Part shown: piece after piece, positions 8,349-16,265 of the stretch
How positions within the stretch are numbered: the first letter of the stretch is position 1
How the letters are laid out: every line of letters begins with the position of its first letter
NCBI RefSeq assembly: GCF_900108875.1
Contig: NZ_FNYJ01000002.1
Location: 841,383-905,382, forward strand
Direction: 5' to 3'
DNA from: Pseudomonas sp. NFR16
GTDB lineage: Bacteria; Pseudomonadota; Gammaproteobacteria; Pseudomonadales; Pseudomonadaceae
DNA length: 64,000 bases
Notes under the pieces: generated by a model
What the model saw: the letters and a program-made list of their open reading frames with translations, nothing else
Databases searched by the model: none
What the model was told of the DNA's origin: nothing
Made by a program: the position numbers and the translations under genes

Positions 8349-8717
8349 ATGCTAGCGCTGGGCATGGCTCAGGTGTCCCAATCAGCCACTGCTGCACCCG
8401 GGGCTCAGGCTGATCAATGCTACAAATACAGCAGCCAGATGTCGCCGGGAGTTGCCGCACCGGGCGAATACAAAGTGATCCACAGTTACACCGTCAAATG
8501 CGGAACAACAATGCACCACCTGACCGTCCGAACTCAGCAGGGATCTGTGCAGCCTGTCACGGTCGAACGTTTCCAGGGTGGGCGTTGGGTCGTAGTGGCG
8601 AGTAATGCCTATGACCCTTCGGCCAACTGGGGCGCAGGCAGCTTTCGCGTCATTCTGAATAACCGCAACGGCAACGCGCCCGTGGGCTATGGTGGCAGCT
8701 TCTCGCTGCCACTGTAA
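8349..8717 (+). CDS. Putative secreted small protein, start uncertain (possible in-frame stop upstream)
   Basis: A 122-residue frame, MLALGMAQVSQSATAAPGAQ..., whose first 20 residues look like the hydrophobic core and cleavage site of a signal peptide, but with no positively charged start. An in-frame ATG lies at 8298, ten bases after a TGAGGG ribosome-binding-like sequence, yet the sixth codon from it is TGA (8313-8315). Reading through would give a normal n-region (MISTR-x-NIQTYPAALLAML). The mature part has two cysteines and a beta-rich composition (HLTVRTQQGSVQPVTVERF, GGRWVVVASNA). No family recognised. Either translation begins at 8349 or the gene is broken. Confidence 0.5.
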   Translation: MLALGMAQVSQSATAAPGAQADQCYKYSSQMSPGVAAPGEYKVIHSYTVKCGTTMHHLTVRTQQGSVQPVTVERFQGGRWVVVASNAYDPSANWGAGSFRVILNNRNGNAPVGYGGSFSLPL

Positions 8718-8762
8718 CGCACACAAAGGCCAGAATTCCCGGGGGTTCAGGCCCTTATGCGG

Positions 8763-9287
8763 CTAGGCACGGATGTTGACCAAGGCTCTGGGCGGCGGTC
8801 GCTTGGCGCGCTCATCCAGCGCCTGCGTCACCGACATAACCGTTTTTAGTTTGGTTAACGTATCGTTGGCAAAGCTACGCCCCTCGGTAATACAGCCGCT
8901 CAGAAATGTTAATTGCCGCTCGAAGTAATCATACATATCAACTGGGTTATTCAGACCTATCTCATTACCCTGCGCATCAAACTCAATATCAATACCTGAC
9001 AACCAACCCGACGTTCCATAATCAATAATGCCCAGCCCCACGAGCACACTTCCGATTTCCCTAAGCTCTCGATTGGTTGTGTTGCGCGGGTCAAAACCCG
9101 AGATATCCAAATTAAAGCCTTTGAGTTTCTGGGCGTTTGACACCGTCTCATCGGCCCAGTATTGACGGACCTTTTGACTGATACTTTCCTCCTCAGCGGA
9201 CGCTCCAGAGTCAGTCAAAAATTTTCTGTCCGGCACTACGACATAATTACTGAGCCGCTCACGGATTATTGAGAAATTTTGAAGCAT
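8763..9287 (-). CDS. Hypothetical protein, lower GC than neighbours
   Basis: A 174-residue soluble protein beginning MLQNFSIIRERL, with a charged N-terminal third and a glycine-containing centre (GLGIIDYGTSGWLSGID). No family recognised. The ATG at 9287 has GGAGGT 4 nt upstream; a GTG at 9299 is in frame but lies within that site. Sample lines inside the gene are about 42-52% GC, against over 60% in flanking genes, which suggests recent acquisition. It stands alone, convergent with the secreted-protein gene. The upstream 180 bp shows no clear promoter. Confidence 0.65.
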   Translation of the reverse strand: MLQNFSIIRERLSNYVVVPDRKFLTDSGASAEEESISQKVRQYWADETVSNAQKLKGFNLDISGFDPRNTTNRELREIGSVLVGLGIIDYGTSGWLSGIDIEFDAQGNEIGLNNPVDMYDYFERQLTFLSGCITEGRSFANDTLTKLKTVMSVTQALDERAKRPPPRALVNIRA

Positions 9288-9411
9288 GGCCACCTCCACG
9301 ACAGACAGGATTACTTTCGTCCTATCGGAAAGTCGTTACGCTCCTTGAGCCCACAAACCTGACATTGGGGGAAAATAGATAGGTCCTACAATCCTTCAAA
9401 TAACTCTCCTA

Positions 9412-9444
9412 CAAAAAACTGCCAATCCGACCTCGGACTGGCAG
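9412..9444 (-). terminator. Rho-independent terminator of the SDR operon
   Basis: On the minus strand CTGCCAGTCCGA, a GG loop, TCGGATTGGCAG, then six T. It lies 22 bp past the stop of the SDR gene and ends the SDR / hydrolase / aldolase transcription unit. Confidence 0.85.
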
Positions 9445-9465
9445 CTCCTCAGTCAGGCAACGCCC

Positions 9466-10377
9466 TCAGCCCGGAAACTTCTGCAGGTTGGCCATCATTT
9501 CCTTCAAGGCTTCCACATTGTCGCCCGGGTGGACCGCGTCCTCGAAGTCGCTGATGGTTTGCCATTGGGCGGCGACGTCATCCGGGGTGAAGCCAGCGCG
9601 TGGATCGAAGCCGGCGCCCAGGCTACGCTCCCAGCGGACTTTGCCGATCCAGCCGCCACCGACTTCGTACAATCCAGAGGTGTCCTGGCATTGCTCGCTG
9701 CCCAGATACACCACCAGCGGGCTGACCAGCTCCGGCTTGAGCAATTCGAAAACGCTCGCGGGAATCAAACCCTCGGTCATCCGGGTGCCGCCGGTGGGGG
9801 CGATGGCGTTGACCAGGATGTTGTTCTTACGCCCCTCGATGGCGAGTGTGCGGGTCAGGCCGTAAAGTCCCAGCTTGGCCATGCCGTAATTGGACTGGCC
9901 GAAATTGCCGTAGATACCCGAAGTGGAAGACGTGAAGATCACCCGACCGTAGTTCTGCTCCCGAAGATGCGGCCAGGCAGCGCGCGTTACTTTGTAGGCC
10001 CCTTCGACGTGGACGCGATAAACCAGATCCCAATCGGCGTCTTCCATTTTCGCGAAACTTTTGTCACGCAGAATCCCTGCGTTGTTGACCACCACGTCGA
10101 TTCGACCGAAAGCGTCCAGCGCGTTCTGTACGATCTTGTCGCCATCGGTGACCGAATCATGGCTGGCCACGGCCTGGCCGCCCTGCTCGCGAATCTCCGC
10201 CACGACCCGATCCGCCGCCGAGGCGCTCGCCCCTTCCCCGTGGGCAGACCCGCCGAGATCGTTGACGACGACTCGCGCGCCGTGGCGAGCGAACTGCAAT
10301 GCATGCGCCCGACCAAGTCCCCCGCCTGCGCCCGTGACGATCACGACCTTGTCATCAAAACGTACGGTCTCACTCAT
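9466..10377 (-). CDS. Short-chain dehydrogenase, (3R)-hydroxyacyl-CoA dehydrogenase-like
   Basis: 303 residues. The NAD-binding motif VTGAGGGLGRAHA is near residue 15, NNAGI near 95, and the catalytic Ser/Tyr-x3-Lys appears as TSSTSGIYGNFGQSNYGMAK near 155-175. The long tail with GGWIGKVRWERS resembles the dehydrogenase domain of peroxisomal multifunctional enzyme type 2 (17-beta-HSD4), suggesting 3-hydroxyacyl-CoA substrates. The ATG at 10377 has GGGAG 6 nt upstream. It is the last gene of a minus-strand unit with the hydrolase and aldolase. The exact substrate is unknown. Confidence 0.85.
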   Translation of the reverse strand: MSETVRFDDKVVIVTGAGGGLGRAHALQFARHGARVVVNDLGGSAHGEGASASAADRVVAEIREQGGQAVASHDSVTDGDKIVQNALDAFGRIDVVVNNAGILRDKSFAKMEDADWDLVYRVHVEGAYKVTRAAWPHLREQNYGRVIFTSSTSGIYGNFGQSNYGMAKLGLYGLTRTLAIEGRKNNILVNAIAPTGGTRMTEGLIPASVFELLKPELVSPLVVYLGSEQCQDTSGLYEVGGGWIGKVRWERSLGAGFDPRAGFTPDDVAAQWQTISDFEDAVHPGDNVEALKEMMANLQKFPG

Positions 10378-10496
10378 AGTGCTCTCCCGAGAATGGTGCC
10401 GTTCCCAGTGTGCCGTCCAGACAGGTGCCGGACAGCAGAAGATCTGGAACACGCGAATCAGTCATCGAGTGTCGACCAGTCAGGCGCCGGTCACAA

Positions 10497-11471
10497 TCAA
10501 CACGAGGCACTCTGAATGGTGATCGATAACGCAGCGGGATGATCAGGCTGGGGGGCGTCCTGGACAGGACGCGGAGGCACGAGACACGTGCGCCGCTCAG
10601 CAATGTCGGCGCGAAACCGCTGATAATGCCGCAACAACAGCGCGGGCGACTCGGTGTGAGGGTAGCGCCCGATCCCGGGGATCAGCACTGCGTCGGGGGC
10701 GGGGATCAACTCGCGATACCGGTCGGCAGTCCGCGTCCCGACGTAAGGGTCAGCGACACCGTTTATCAGGCGCAACGGCAGGGAAGTCTGCTGCATGGCC
10801 TGCACCCAGCGGTCGCGCTGAGCGAGACGCTCCGGGATGTAGGTGATCAATCGGTGGAGGATGCGTTGCCCGCCGTTGCTGGTGATCAGGCTCCAGAAAT
10901 CATCGAGTTCACTTTCGCTCGGCCGGGTGTCCGGACCGAAGATCCGGCTGAAGCCATTGTCCAGACTGGCGCGGTCGAACAGGCGGGTCACCAGCCAGCC
11001 GAGCGGGCTCAGCAACCATTTGTGTACACGCCGCAGCCGATGGGTTTCGGGAAATAATACGCCGTTGAGAAACACGCAGCTGGCCATCTTGAAAAGGCCC
11101 TCGCCTTCGCGGGCCAGCAGTTCCTGAGCGACATTGCCGCCGTATTCATGCGCAAGGACATGAACCGGCTGGCTGACGCCCAGATGGTCGAGCAACGCTT
11201 GCTGCAGGTCTGCCTGTTCCAGCAGGCTGTAGTCATGGTCGCGCGGCTTGGCCGAATCGCCGAAGCCCAGCATGTCGCAGGCGATCACACGATACTGACG
11301 CGAGAGCGGTTGCCAGAGGTAATTCCAGTCCCAACTGGCGGTCGGGAATCCATGCAACAGCAATAAAGGCTCGCCCTGCCCCGCGCTCCAGTAACGGATG
11401 ACCTGTCCCTGAAACTCGAAATCATGCCCACGGGTGCGCCAGACACTGAGCGGGATTTCTGCAAGGCCCAT
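10497..11471 (-). CDS. Alpha/beta hydrolase with Glu at the nucleophile position
   Basis: 324 residues with a clear alpha/beta-hydrolase pattern: oxyanion segment LLLLHGFPTASWDW (residues 36-49), CDMLGFGDS (65-73), the nucleophile elbow HVLAHEYGGNVAQEL (104-118), acid segment GVADPYVG and a late His in GRYPHTESP. Relatives of the MEST/haloalkane-dehalogenase branch have Asp, and most hydrolases Ser, at the elbow; here it is Glu109 (GAA codon). The start ATG at 11471 overlaps the TAA of the aldolase gene (TAATG), so the two are translationally coupled. Substrate unknown. Confidence 0.85.
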   Translation of the reverse strand: MGLAEIPLSVWRTRGHDFEFQGQVIRYWSAGQGEPLLLLHGFPTASWDWNYLWQPLSRQYRVIACDMLGFGDSAKPRDHDYSLLEQADLQQALLDHLGVSQPVHVLAHEYGGNVAQELLAREGEGLFKMASCVFLNGVLFPETHRLRRVHKWLLSPLGWLVTRLFDRASLDNGFSRIFGPDTRPSESELDDFWSLITSNGGQRILHRLITYIPERLAQRDRWVQAMQQTSLPLRLINGVADPYVGTRTADRYRELIPAPDAVLIPGIGRYPHTESPALLLRHYQRFRADIAERRTCLVPPRPVQDAPQPDHPAALSITIQSASC

Positions 11472-12271
11472 TACAGGCCGTATCCCGGCGAAAACTGGTC
11501 GAGTTTGCGCAGCAGCGCTGGCCACGCCAGATGCCCGCCCATGCCTTGGGCACTGCGCGTGACGCCGGCGATCATCGCTTTGGCTCCCGCCAGAATCTGT
11601 CCGTCGATGCCGATCAGTTCGGCACCACTGCCTTGCGCCAGGACCTGAATTTCACACGCGCGCTGAAAGGTGAACATCATCAGGAAGGTGTCGGCGATGC
11701 TCGATCCGCAGGTCAGCAGCCCGTGATTGTTAAGCATGAGAAAGTTATTGCCGCCCAGATCCGCCTGCAGCCGGGCCTTCTCGTCGTGATTCAACGCGAC
11801 ACCTTCGTAACCGTGATACGACAGGCTGGCGAGGACAAAAAGCGCTTGCTGGCTGATGGGCAAAATACCCTGCTTCTGAGCCGAAACAGCGACGCCGGCC
11901 GCGGTGTGCGTGTGCAACACACAATTCACATCGTGCCGCACCTCGTGCACCGCGCTGTGAATGGTGTAGCCGGCAGGGTTGATCTCATACGGGCTGTCCA
12001 TGAGTTTCTTGCCCGACTGATCGACCTTGACCAGGCTGGACGCAGTGATCTCGTGAAACATCAGACCATACGGGTTGATCAGAAAGTCTTCGGTATCCGG
12101 CACCTTGGCCGAGATGTGCGTGAAGATCAGATCGTCCCAGCCATGCATCGCCACCAGGCGATAACACGCGGCAAGATCAACGCGGGTCTGCCATTCGGCT
12201 TCACTGACCTGATTCTTCACGGGGCTGCTGGAAGAGCTGAGGGTATCGGTAAACACCTGGGCGACTTTCAC
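11471..12271 (-). CDS. Class II aldolase/adducin family protein
   Basis: 266 residues. The zinc-site pattern is present: HTHTA near residue 126 and a later NNHGLL near 181. Members cleave or epimerise phosphorylated sugars, or act as decarboxylases, with a bound divalent metal. The start is GTG at 12271 with GAGGA 9 nt upstream; no better ATG lies nearby. It is first in a unit with the hydrolase (1-nt overlap) and the SDR. The family is too broad to name a substrate. Confidence 0.8.
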   Translation of the reverse strand: MKVAQVFTDTLSSSSSPVKNQVSEAEWQTRVDLAACYRLVAMHGWDDLIFTHISAKVPDTEDFLINPYGLMFHEITASSLVKVDQSGKKLMDSPYEINPAGYTIHSAVHEVRHDVNCVLHTHTAAGVAVSAQKQGILPISQQALFVLASLSYHGYEGVALNHDEKARLQADLGGNNFLMLNNHGLLTCGSSIADTFLMMFTFQRACEIQVLAQGSGAELIGIDGQILAGAKAMIAGVTRSAQGMGGHLAWPALLRKLDQFSPGYGL

Positions 12272-12411
12272 GATCGGCTGTCCTCGGGATGGTGTCGTGC
12301 TCTCATTGGCTCAGCAGTCTAGTCAGCCCCCAGCCGGGCGCTACTTGCCTTGGCAGCCACGTTAGTGGCCTGGCGAGTCACGAAAACCGGCAGCGCTCTG
12401 CAGCGCGTGCC

Positions 12412-13098
12412 TCAGAGCATCCACACCAAAAGCGGCGCCGCAAACAGATTCATCAGGCCGGTCAGCACCATGACCAGCCCCGCCACCGATCCTTCCTCGC
12501 CGCCGACCTCGCGCGCTCGGCTGACGCCGGCACCGTGGGCGCCCACGCCAAACAATGCGCCGCGCGCCAGGGCCGTGCGCAGCGGCAGCCATTTGAGCAA
12601 CACGCCGCCAAGCGCCGCGCCGAAGACGCCGGTGCACATCACGAACACCGCCGTCAGCTCCGGCACGCCGCCCAAGTCATGGGCCAGCGGCATCGCAAAG
12701 GGCGTGGTGATGGAGCGAGGCACAAGGGACATCGCGACCGACGGGGCGAGCGCCAGAGCTCGGGACAGGCCGAAAGAGCTGGCAATCGACGCCGCGCTGC
12801 CTGCGAGCATCCCGATCAACAAAGCAGGCCAGTGCCGCGCCAGCAGCGCCCGTTGTTGCCAGATCGGCACCGCGAAAGCCACCGTCACAGGCCCCAGCAC
12901 CAGCATCAGCCAATGGGTATTCGTAGAGTATTCGGCGTAAGCGGTGTGCATCGGCACGGCGATGGCCAGCAACACAATGGGCACCATAATCAATGGCGAC
13001 AGCAGGTAGCGGCCGGTCCGGCGGTACAACCAGCGACTGGTGAGGTAGGCGGCCAGTGTCACCACCAGCCAGAACACCGGCATGGGCTCGAATCTCAT
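12412..13098 (-). CDS. LrgB/CidB family membrane protein
   Basis: 228 residues, mostly hydrophobic helices, with the LrgB family segment SLVPRSITTPFAMPLAHDLGG and FGVGAHGAGVSRAREVG near the C-terminus. With LrgA it forms a putative holin/antiholin-like or small-metabolite (pyruvate or glycolate) export pair in the inner membrane. The ATG at 13098 overlaps the lrgA stop by 4 nt, and the long open frame upstream is lrgA read in another phase. Confidence 0.85.
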   Translation of the reverse strand: MRFEPMPVFWLVVTLAAYLTSRWLYRRTGRYLLSPLIMVPIVLLAIAVPMHTAYAEYSTNTHWLMLVLGPVTVAFAVPIWQQRALLARHWPALLIGMLAGSAASIASSFGLSRALALAPSVAMSLVPRSITTPFAMPLAHDLGGVPELTAVFVMCTGVFGAALGGVLLKWLPLRTALARGALFGVGAHGAGVSRAREVGGEEGSVAGLVMVLTGLMNLFAAPLLVWML

Positions 13099-13484
13099 CC
13101 GCGCGGCTCCTGCGAGCGTTCTTTCAGGCGGCAGACGAATTCGACCGTAAATGCCGTGACCAGCATGACCAACAACGTGCTGCAGCCGATCACCAGCATG
13201 ATGCGCCAGCCATCGGTGCGTAACAGCGTGCCGTAGTCGAGCAGACTCATCAGCGGCGGAATAAAGAAGAGCAGCATTTCCGCCAGCAGCAATCCCGCGC
13301 CCAGTTGCAGCGTCGCCGGTTTCACCCAGCCTGTCGCGAAGGTCATCAGCAACAGCGCCAGACCGATTACACCGCCCGGAATCGGCCAGTTCAGCCACAG
13401 CGCGACTTCACAGCCCAGCTGATAGATCGCCAGCAAGACGGCGATTTCGACAATCAGTCGGGAAAAGTGAGACAAACGTTTCAT
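13095..13484 (-). CDS. LrgA/CidA family membrane protein
   Basis: 129 residues with about four transmembrane helices and the family core LNWPIPGGVIGLALLLM near residue 32, then LLLAEMLLFFIPPLMSL. It is the holin-like partner of LrgB, encoded directly downstream. AGAGGA lies 10 nt before the ATG. It is divergent from a LysR regulator across 139 bp, the usual arrangement for cid/lrg operons. Confidence 0.9.
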   Translation of the reverse strand: MKRLSHFSRLIVEIAVLLAIYQLGCEVALWLNWPIPGGVIGLALLLMTFATGWVKPATLQLGAGLLLAEMLLFFIPPLMSLLDYGTLLRTDGWRIMLVIGCSTLLVMLVTAFTVEFVCRLKERSQEPRG

Positions 13485-13487
13485 GAT

Positions 13488-13575
13488 ATTCCGGTCCTCT
13501 GGGGAGTTCAGTCTATCGACCGAACCGGAATCTCAAAAACGAATTGTTTGACTTGCAAGAATTCCATTTCGGAAT
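13488..13575. promoter_or_regulatory. Candidate LysR operators between lrgA and the LysR gene
   Basis: ATTCC-N5-GGAAT at 13561-13575 fits the LysR T-N11-A dyad. A second, spaced inverted pair ATTCCGGT (13488-13495) and ACCGGAAT (13524-13531) shares the same half-site. Both lie in the divergent promoter region. The assignment is by pattern only. Confidence 0.5.
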
Positions 13576-13623
13576 ACAAAGCATCACACTGCGTTCACCG
13601 CTCATTCAGGAATCTGCTCTGCG

Positions 13624-14535
13624 ATGGAATTCAAGCAACTGCGCAGCTTTGTCGAAGTCGTGCGCCAAGGTGGCTTCACTCAGGCCGCCAGGACGCTGTA
13701 TGTCAGCCAGTCAGCGGTCAGCAAGCAGGTCGCGCAGCTCGAGGAAAGTCTTGGCGTCACCCTGCTTGATCGCCATGGATCGCAAGTCAGCCTTACTGCT
13801 GCAGGGAGAATCGTGCTCAACCGTGCGGAAGAAATGCTCGTGCTGCGCAACGGCCTGCTGCGAGAGCTGGATGACCTGAGTCATCTGGCCCGCGGGGAAC
13901 TGAATCTGGGCCTGCCGATGCTGGGCAGTGACACGCTGTTCGCCGAGACGTTTGCCGAGTACAGGCGGCGTTACCCGAATGTCACGATTCATCTGATCGA
14001 AGGCGGCAGCCGGGCCATCGAGCAGGCCGTGATGAGCGGCGAGCTCGAATTGGGCGGCAGCCTGACGCCCGACGATCCCGCTTTCGCCTGGCAACCTTTC
14101 TGCGACGAGCCGCTAGATGCCCTGCTGCCCGCCCGTCATCCGCTGGCGAACCTTAGTGAGATCGAACTGAGCCAGCTGGCGGATACGCCGTTTCTGCTGT
14201 ATCAGCGCAGCTTCGTGCTCAACGATCGTCTGCTGCAGGCGTGCCAGCAGGTTGGCTTCACGCCCAAAGAAGGCGGGCGCAGTGGTCAGGCGGATTTTCT
14301 GGCGGCACTGGTGGCTGCCGGCCAAGGCGTGGTGCTGCTGCCGCAAGTCGTGGCGCGTGCGCTGGTCCGCCCTGGCGTCGTGCACGTCACCCTCAACGCG
14401 CCGCCGACCTTGCGATGGGACATTGCCTTCATCTGGCGCAAGGGTGCGTATCTGTCCAAGGCCGCTCAGGCCTGGCTGGCGCTGCTGCGTGAACGGGCGG
14501 CGCCCAATGGCTTGTTTACGCCTGTAACTGACTGA
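13624..14535 (+). CDS. LysR family transcriptional regulator, probable regulator of lrgAB
   Basis: 303 residues with the N-terminal winged helix (MEFKQLRSFVEVVRQGGFTQAARTLYVSQSAVSKQVAQLEESLG) and a periplasmic-binding-like effector domain from about residue 90. P. aeruginosa CidR-type regulators sit in the same divergent position next to cid/lrg genes and respond to fermentation-type acids; transfer of that role here is inference. The 3' end overlaps the convergent flavodoxin gene by 20 bp. Confidence 0.9.
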   Translation: MEFKQLRSFVEVVRQGGFTQAARTLYVSQSAVSKQVAQLEESLGVTLLDRHGSQVSLTAAGRIVLNRAEEMLVLRNGLLRELDDLSHLARGELNLGLPMLGSDTLFAETFAEYRRRYPNVTIHLIEGGSRAIEQAVMSGELELGGSLTPDDPAFAWQPFCDEPLDALLPARHPLANLSEIELSQLADTPFLLYQRSFVLNDRLLQACQQVGFTPKEGGRSGQADFLAALVAAGQGVVLLPQVVARALVRPGVVHVTLNAPPTLRWDIAFIWRKGAYLSKAAQAWLALLRERAAPNGLFTPVTD

Positions 14536-14971
14536 CGAACCCGGCCAGCCAGGGCTCGGCATCGCTCTCCGGCGTCACCGATTCGCTAGCGTCCAGACGC
14601 AGCATCTCCTGCACTTCGCGAACACCCAGCTCCATGAACAGCTCACGCATCTGCTCGCCACCGCCGCAGAACGTGTCGCCATAGCTGGCATCCCCCAGAG
14701 CGATCACCCCGCCCGGCAGACCCCGCCATGCCGCCGGCAACGTGTCGCGCAACTGGCTGTACAGCGGCAGGATGTTGTCCGGCAGCTCGCCCAGCCCGGT
14801 GGTGGACGTCACGGCCAGCAAGGCCTGCGGAGCAAACGCCTGCAGATCCGCCAGCGTTGCGCGCGGGTTGAAGAAGACCTCATGGCCGGCGTCCTTGATG
14901 ATGGCCTGTGCGTGACGAGCGACTTCTTCGGCCGAGCCGTACACCGAGCCTGAAACAATGGCGACTTTCAT
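14516..14971 (-). CDS. Flavodoxin
   Basis: 151 residues, a single flavodoxin domain. The FMN phosphate loop is SGSVYGSAEEVA (residues 7-18), the 50s-type loop TSTTGLGELPDN is mid-protein, and the 90s loop is GDASYGDTFCGG. It carries electrons in the cytoplasm. The ATG at 14971 is used; the longer frame to 15007 has no family sequence. It is divergent from the LOV gene across about 99 bp, so the two may share a control region. Confidence 0.85.
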   Translation of the reverse strand: MKVAIVSGSVYGSAEEVARHAQAIIKDAGHEVFFNPRATLADLQAFAPQALLAVTSTTGLGELPDNILPLYSQLRDTLPAAWRGLPGGVIALGDASYGDTFCGGGEQMRELFMELGVREVQEMLRLDASESVTPESDAEPWLAGFVSQLQA

Positions 14972-15070
14972 TGTGCGATCCTGTGACTGAGTAAAATCGT
15001 GCGGCATTATGCCCCAGAGCGGCGCAATGTCTTAGAATGCCGCCTTTGCAATGCCAGGGAGGAGCATTCA

Positions 15071-15517
15071 GTGATCAACGCAAAACTGCTGCAACTGGTC
15101 GTCGACGAGTCCAACGACGGAATCGTGGTAGCCGAGCACGAAGGCGATGACGACATTCTCATCTACGTCAACAAAGCTTTCGAGCGCCTGACCGGCTACA
15201 GCGCGCAGGACATCCTTTATAAGGACTGCCGTTTTCTTCAGGGTGACGAGCGCAATCAGTTGGCCAGAAAGGTCATTCGTCAGGCGCTTGCCAAAGGTCA
15301 GCCCTGTCGTCAGATCTTGCGCAACTATCGCAAGGATGGCACGTCCTTCTGGAATGAGCTGTCGATCACGCCAGTGTTCAACGATGCGGAAAAGTTGATG
15401 TATTACATCGGCATCCAGAAGGACGTGACAGAGCACGTGTTGGCACAACAGAAAGTTGTCGAATTGCAGGCGGAACTGGCGCAAGCTCGAGCAGAGATTG
15501 AAGCGCTGAAACGGTAA
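15071..15517 (+). CDS. Short LOV-domain blue-light photoreceptor
   Basis: 148 residues: a single LOV (PAS) domain plus a C-terminal helix of the kind used for dimerisation (VVELQAELAQARAEIEALKR). The photoactive motif reads KDCRFLQGDERNQL with Cys53; Asp replaces the Asn of plant LOV domains, as in P. putida PpSB1-LOV, which it closely resembles. FMN-contacting NYRKDGTSFWNELSITPV is present. Translation starts at GTG 15071 with GGAGG 8 nt upstream, which gives an N-terminus (INAKLLQ) like PpSB1-LOV; the longer frame from 14999 is unlikely. No output domain, so it must act through a partner; the LitR-type regulator at 16266-17216 is the obvious candidate. Confidence 0.92.
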   Translation: MINAKLLQLVVDESNDGIVVAEHEGDDDILIYVNKAFERLTGYSAQDILYKDCRFLQGDERNQLARKVIRQALAKGQPCRQILRNYRKDGTSFWNELSITPVFNDAEKLMYYIGIQKDVTEHVLAQQKVVELQAELAQARAEIEALKR

Positions 15518-15599
15518 CGTCCTGTAACTGACGAACGGCAGCAACCAATCAGCGAATTTCGGGTCTGCTTTCTCAATAACCGGTCAATCGAGCTCGAAC

Positions 15600-16205
15600 A
15601 TGCAGCGCGACAATATCCTCACGCAGGATGAGCTGGACTTCATCCAGAACATGCAGCGCAACCCCAAGCTGAACTTGCGTGACAAGTCCCGCAGCCTGGT
15701 GGTTAACGGCGGCGTGCAGATTCAGGATCTGCTGACGCGCCTGGCCGCACATGAGCAAGTGACGATCCAGGCCCAGTTCGACAACCAACAGATGACCTTC
15801 CCCCTGCATCTGGTCGAGGACGAATTCCACGCGTTGCACCTTGAGCTCGGCGCTCCGAGCATTTTTGAAGAAGGCCCGCGTATTCGTCCATGGCGCCTGA
15901 CGCTGCCGGAACCGATGGCACTCGAGACGGAAAAAGGCTCGCTCACAGCGCTTTGGGTCCACGAGATTTCGTTCAAGGGCATCCTACTTGAAAACCGCAA
16001 GCAGACCAAACCGCCAAAGTATTTCTCAGCGTGGTTCACCCCGCCCGGCCATGCGCCCATCGCGCTGCGCGGCACGTTCGAACGCCTGACCGAGCAAGGC
16101 CTGGCGGCTTATCGCTTGAGCCAGAACAGCAAGGAAGACACTGAGCGCCTGCGCCAGTACATCCTCCAGCAGCATCGCAAGATCCATCCCTCGATGCACC
16201 TGTGA
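15600..16205 (+). CDS. Uncharacterised protein, PilZ/YcgR-like
   Basis: 201 residues in two apparent domains. The N-terminal 90 residues have alternating beta pattern (VNGGVQIQDLLTRLAAHEQVTIQAQF). The C-terminal domain contains VHEISFKGILL, similar to the PilZ (D/N)xSxxG motif but with Glu in the first position, and arginines at EEGPRIRPWRL that might stand in for RxxxR. Cyclic-di-GMP binding is therefore possible but not shown. It lies 82 bp downstream of the LOV gene on the same strand and is convergent with the LitR gene. Confidence 0.45.
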   Translation: MQRDNILTQDELDFIQNMQRNPKLNLRDKSRSLVVNGGVQIQDLLTRLAAHEQVTIQAQFDNQQMTFPLHLVEDEFHALHLELGAPSIFEEGPRIRPWRLTLPEPMALETEKGSLTALWVHEISFKGILLENRKQTKPPKYFSAWFTPPGHAPIALRGTFERLTEQGLAAYRLSQNSKEDTERLRQYILQQHRKIHPSMHL

Positions 16206-16265
16206 CGTGACACGTCGCAGGCGGCAGGCCGAAGTTGGCACTGCCCGGCGATCGTCAGCCTACCC

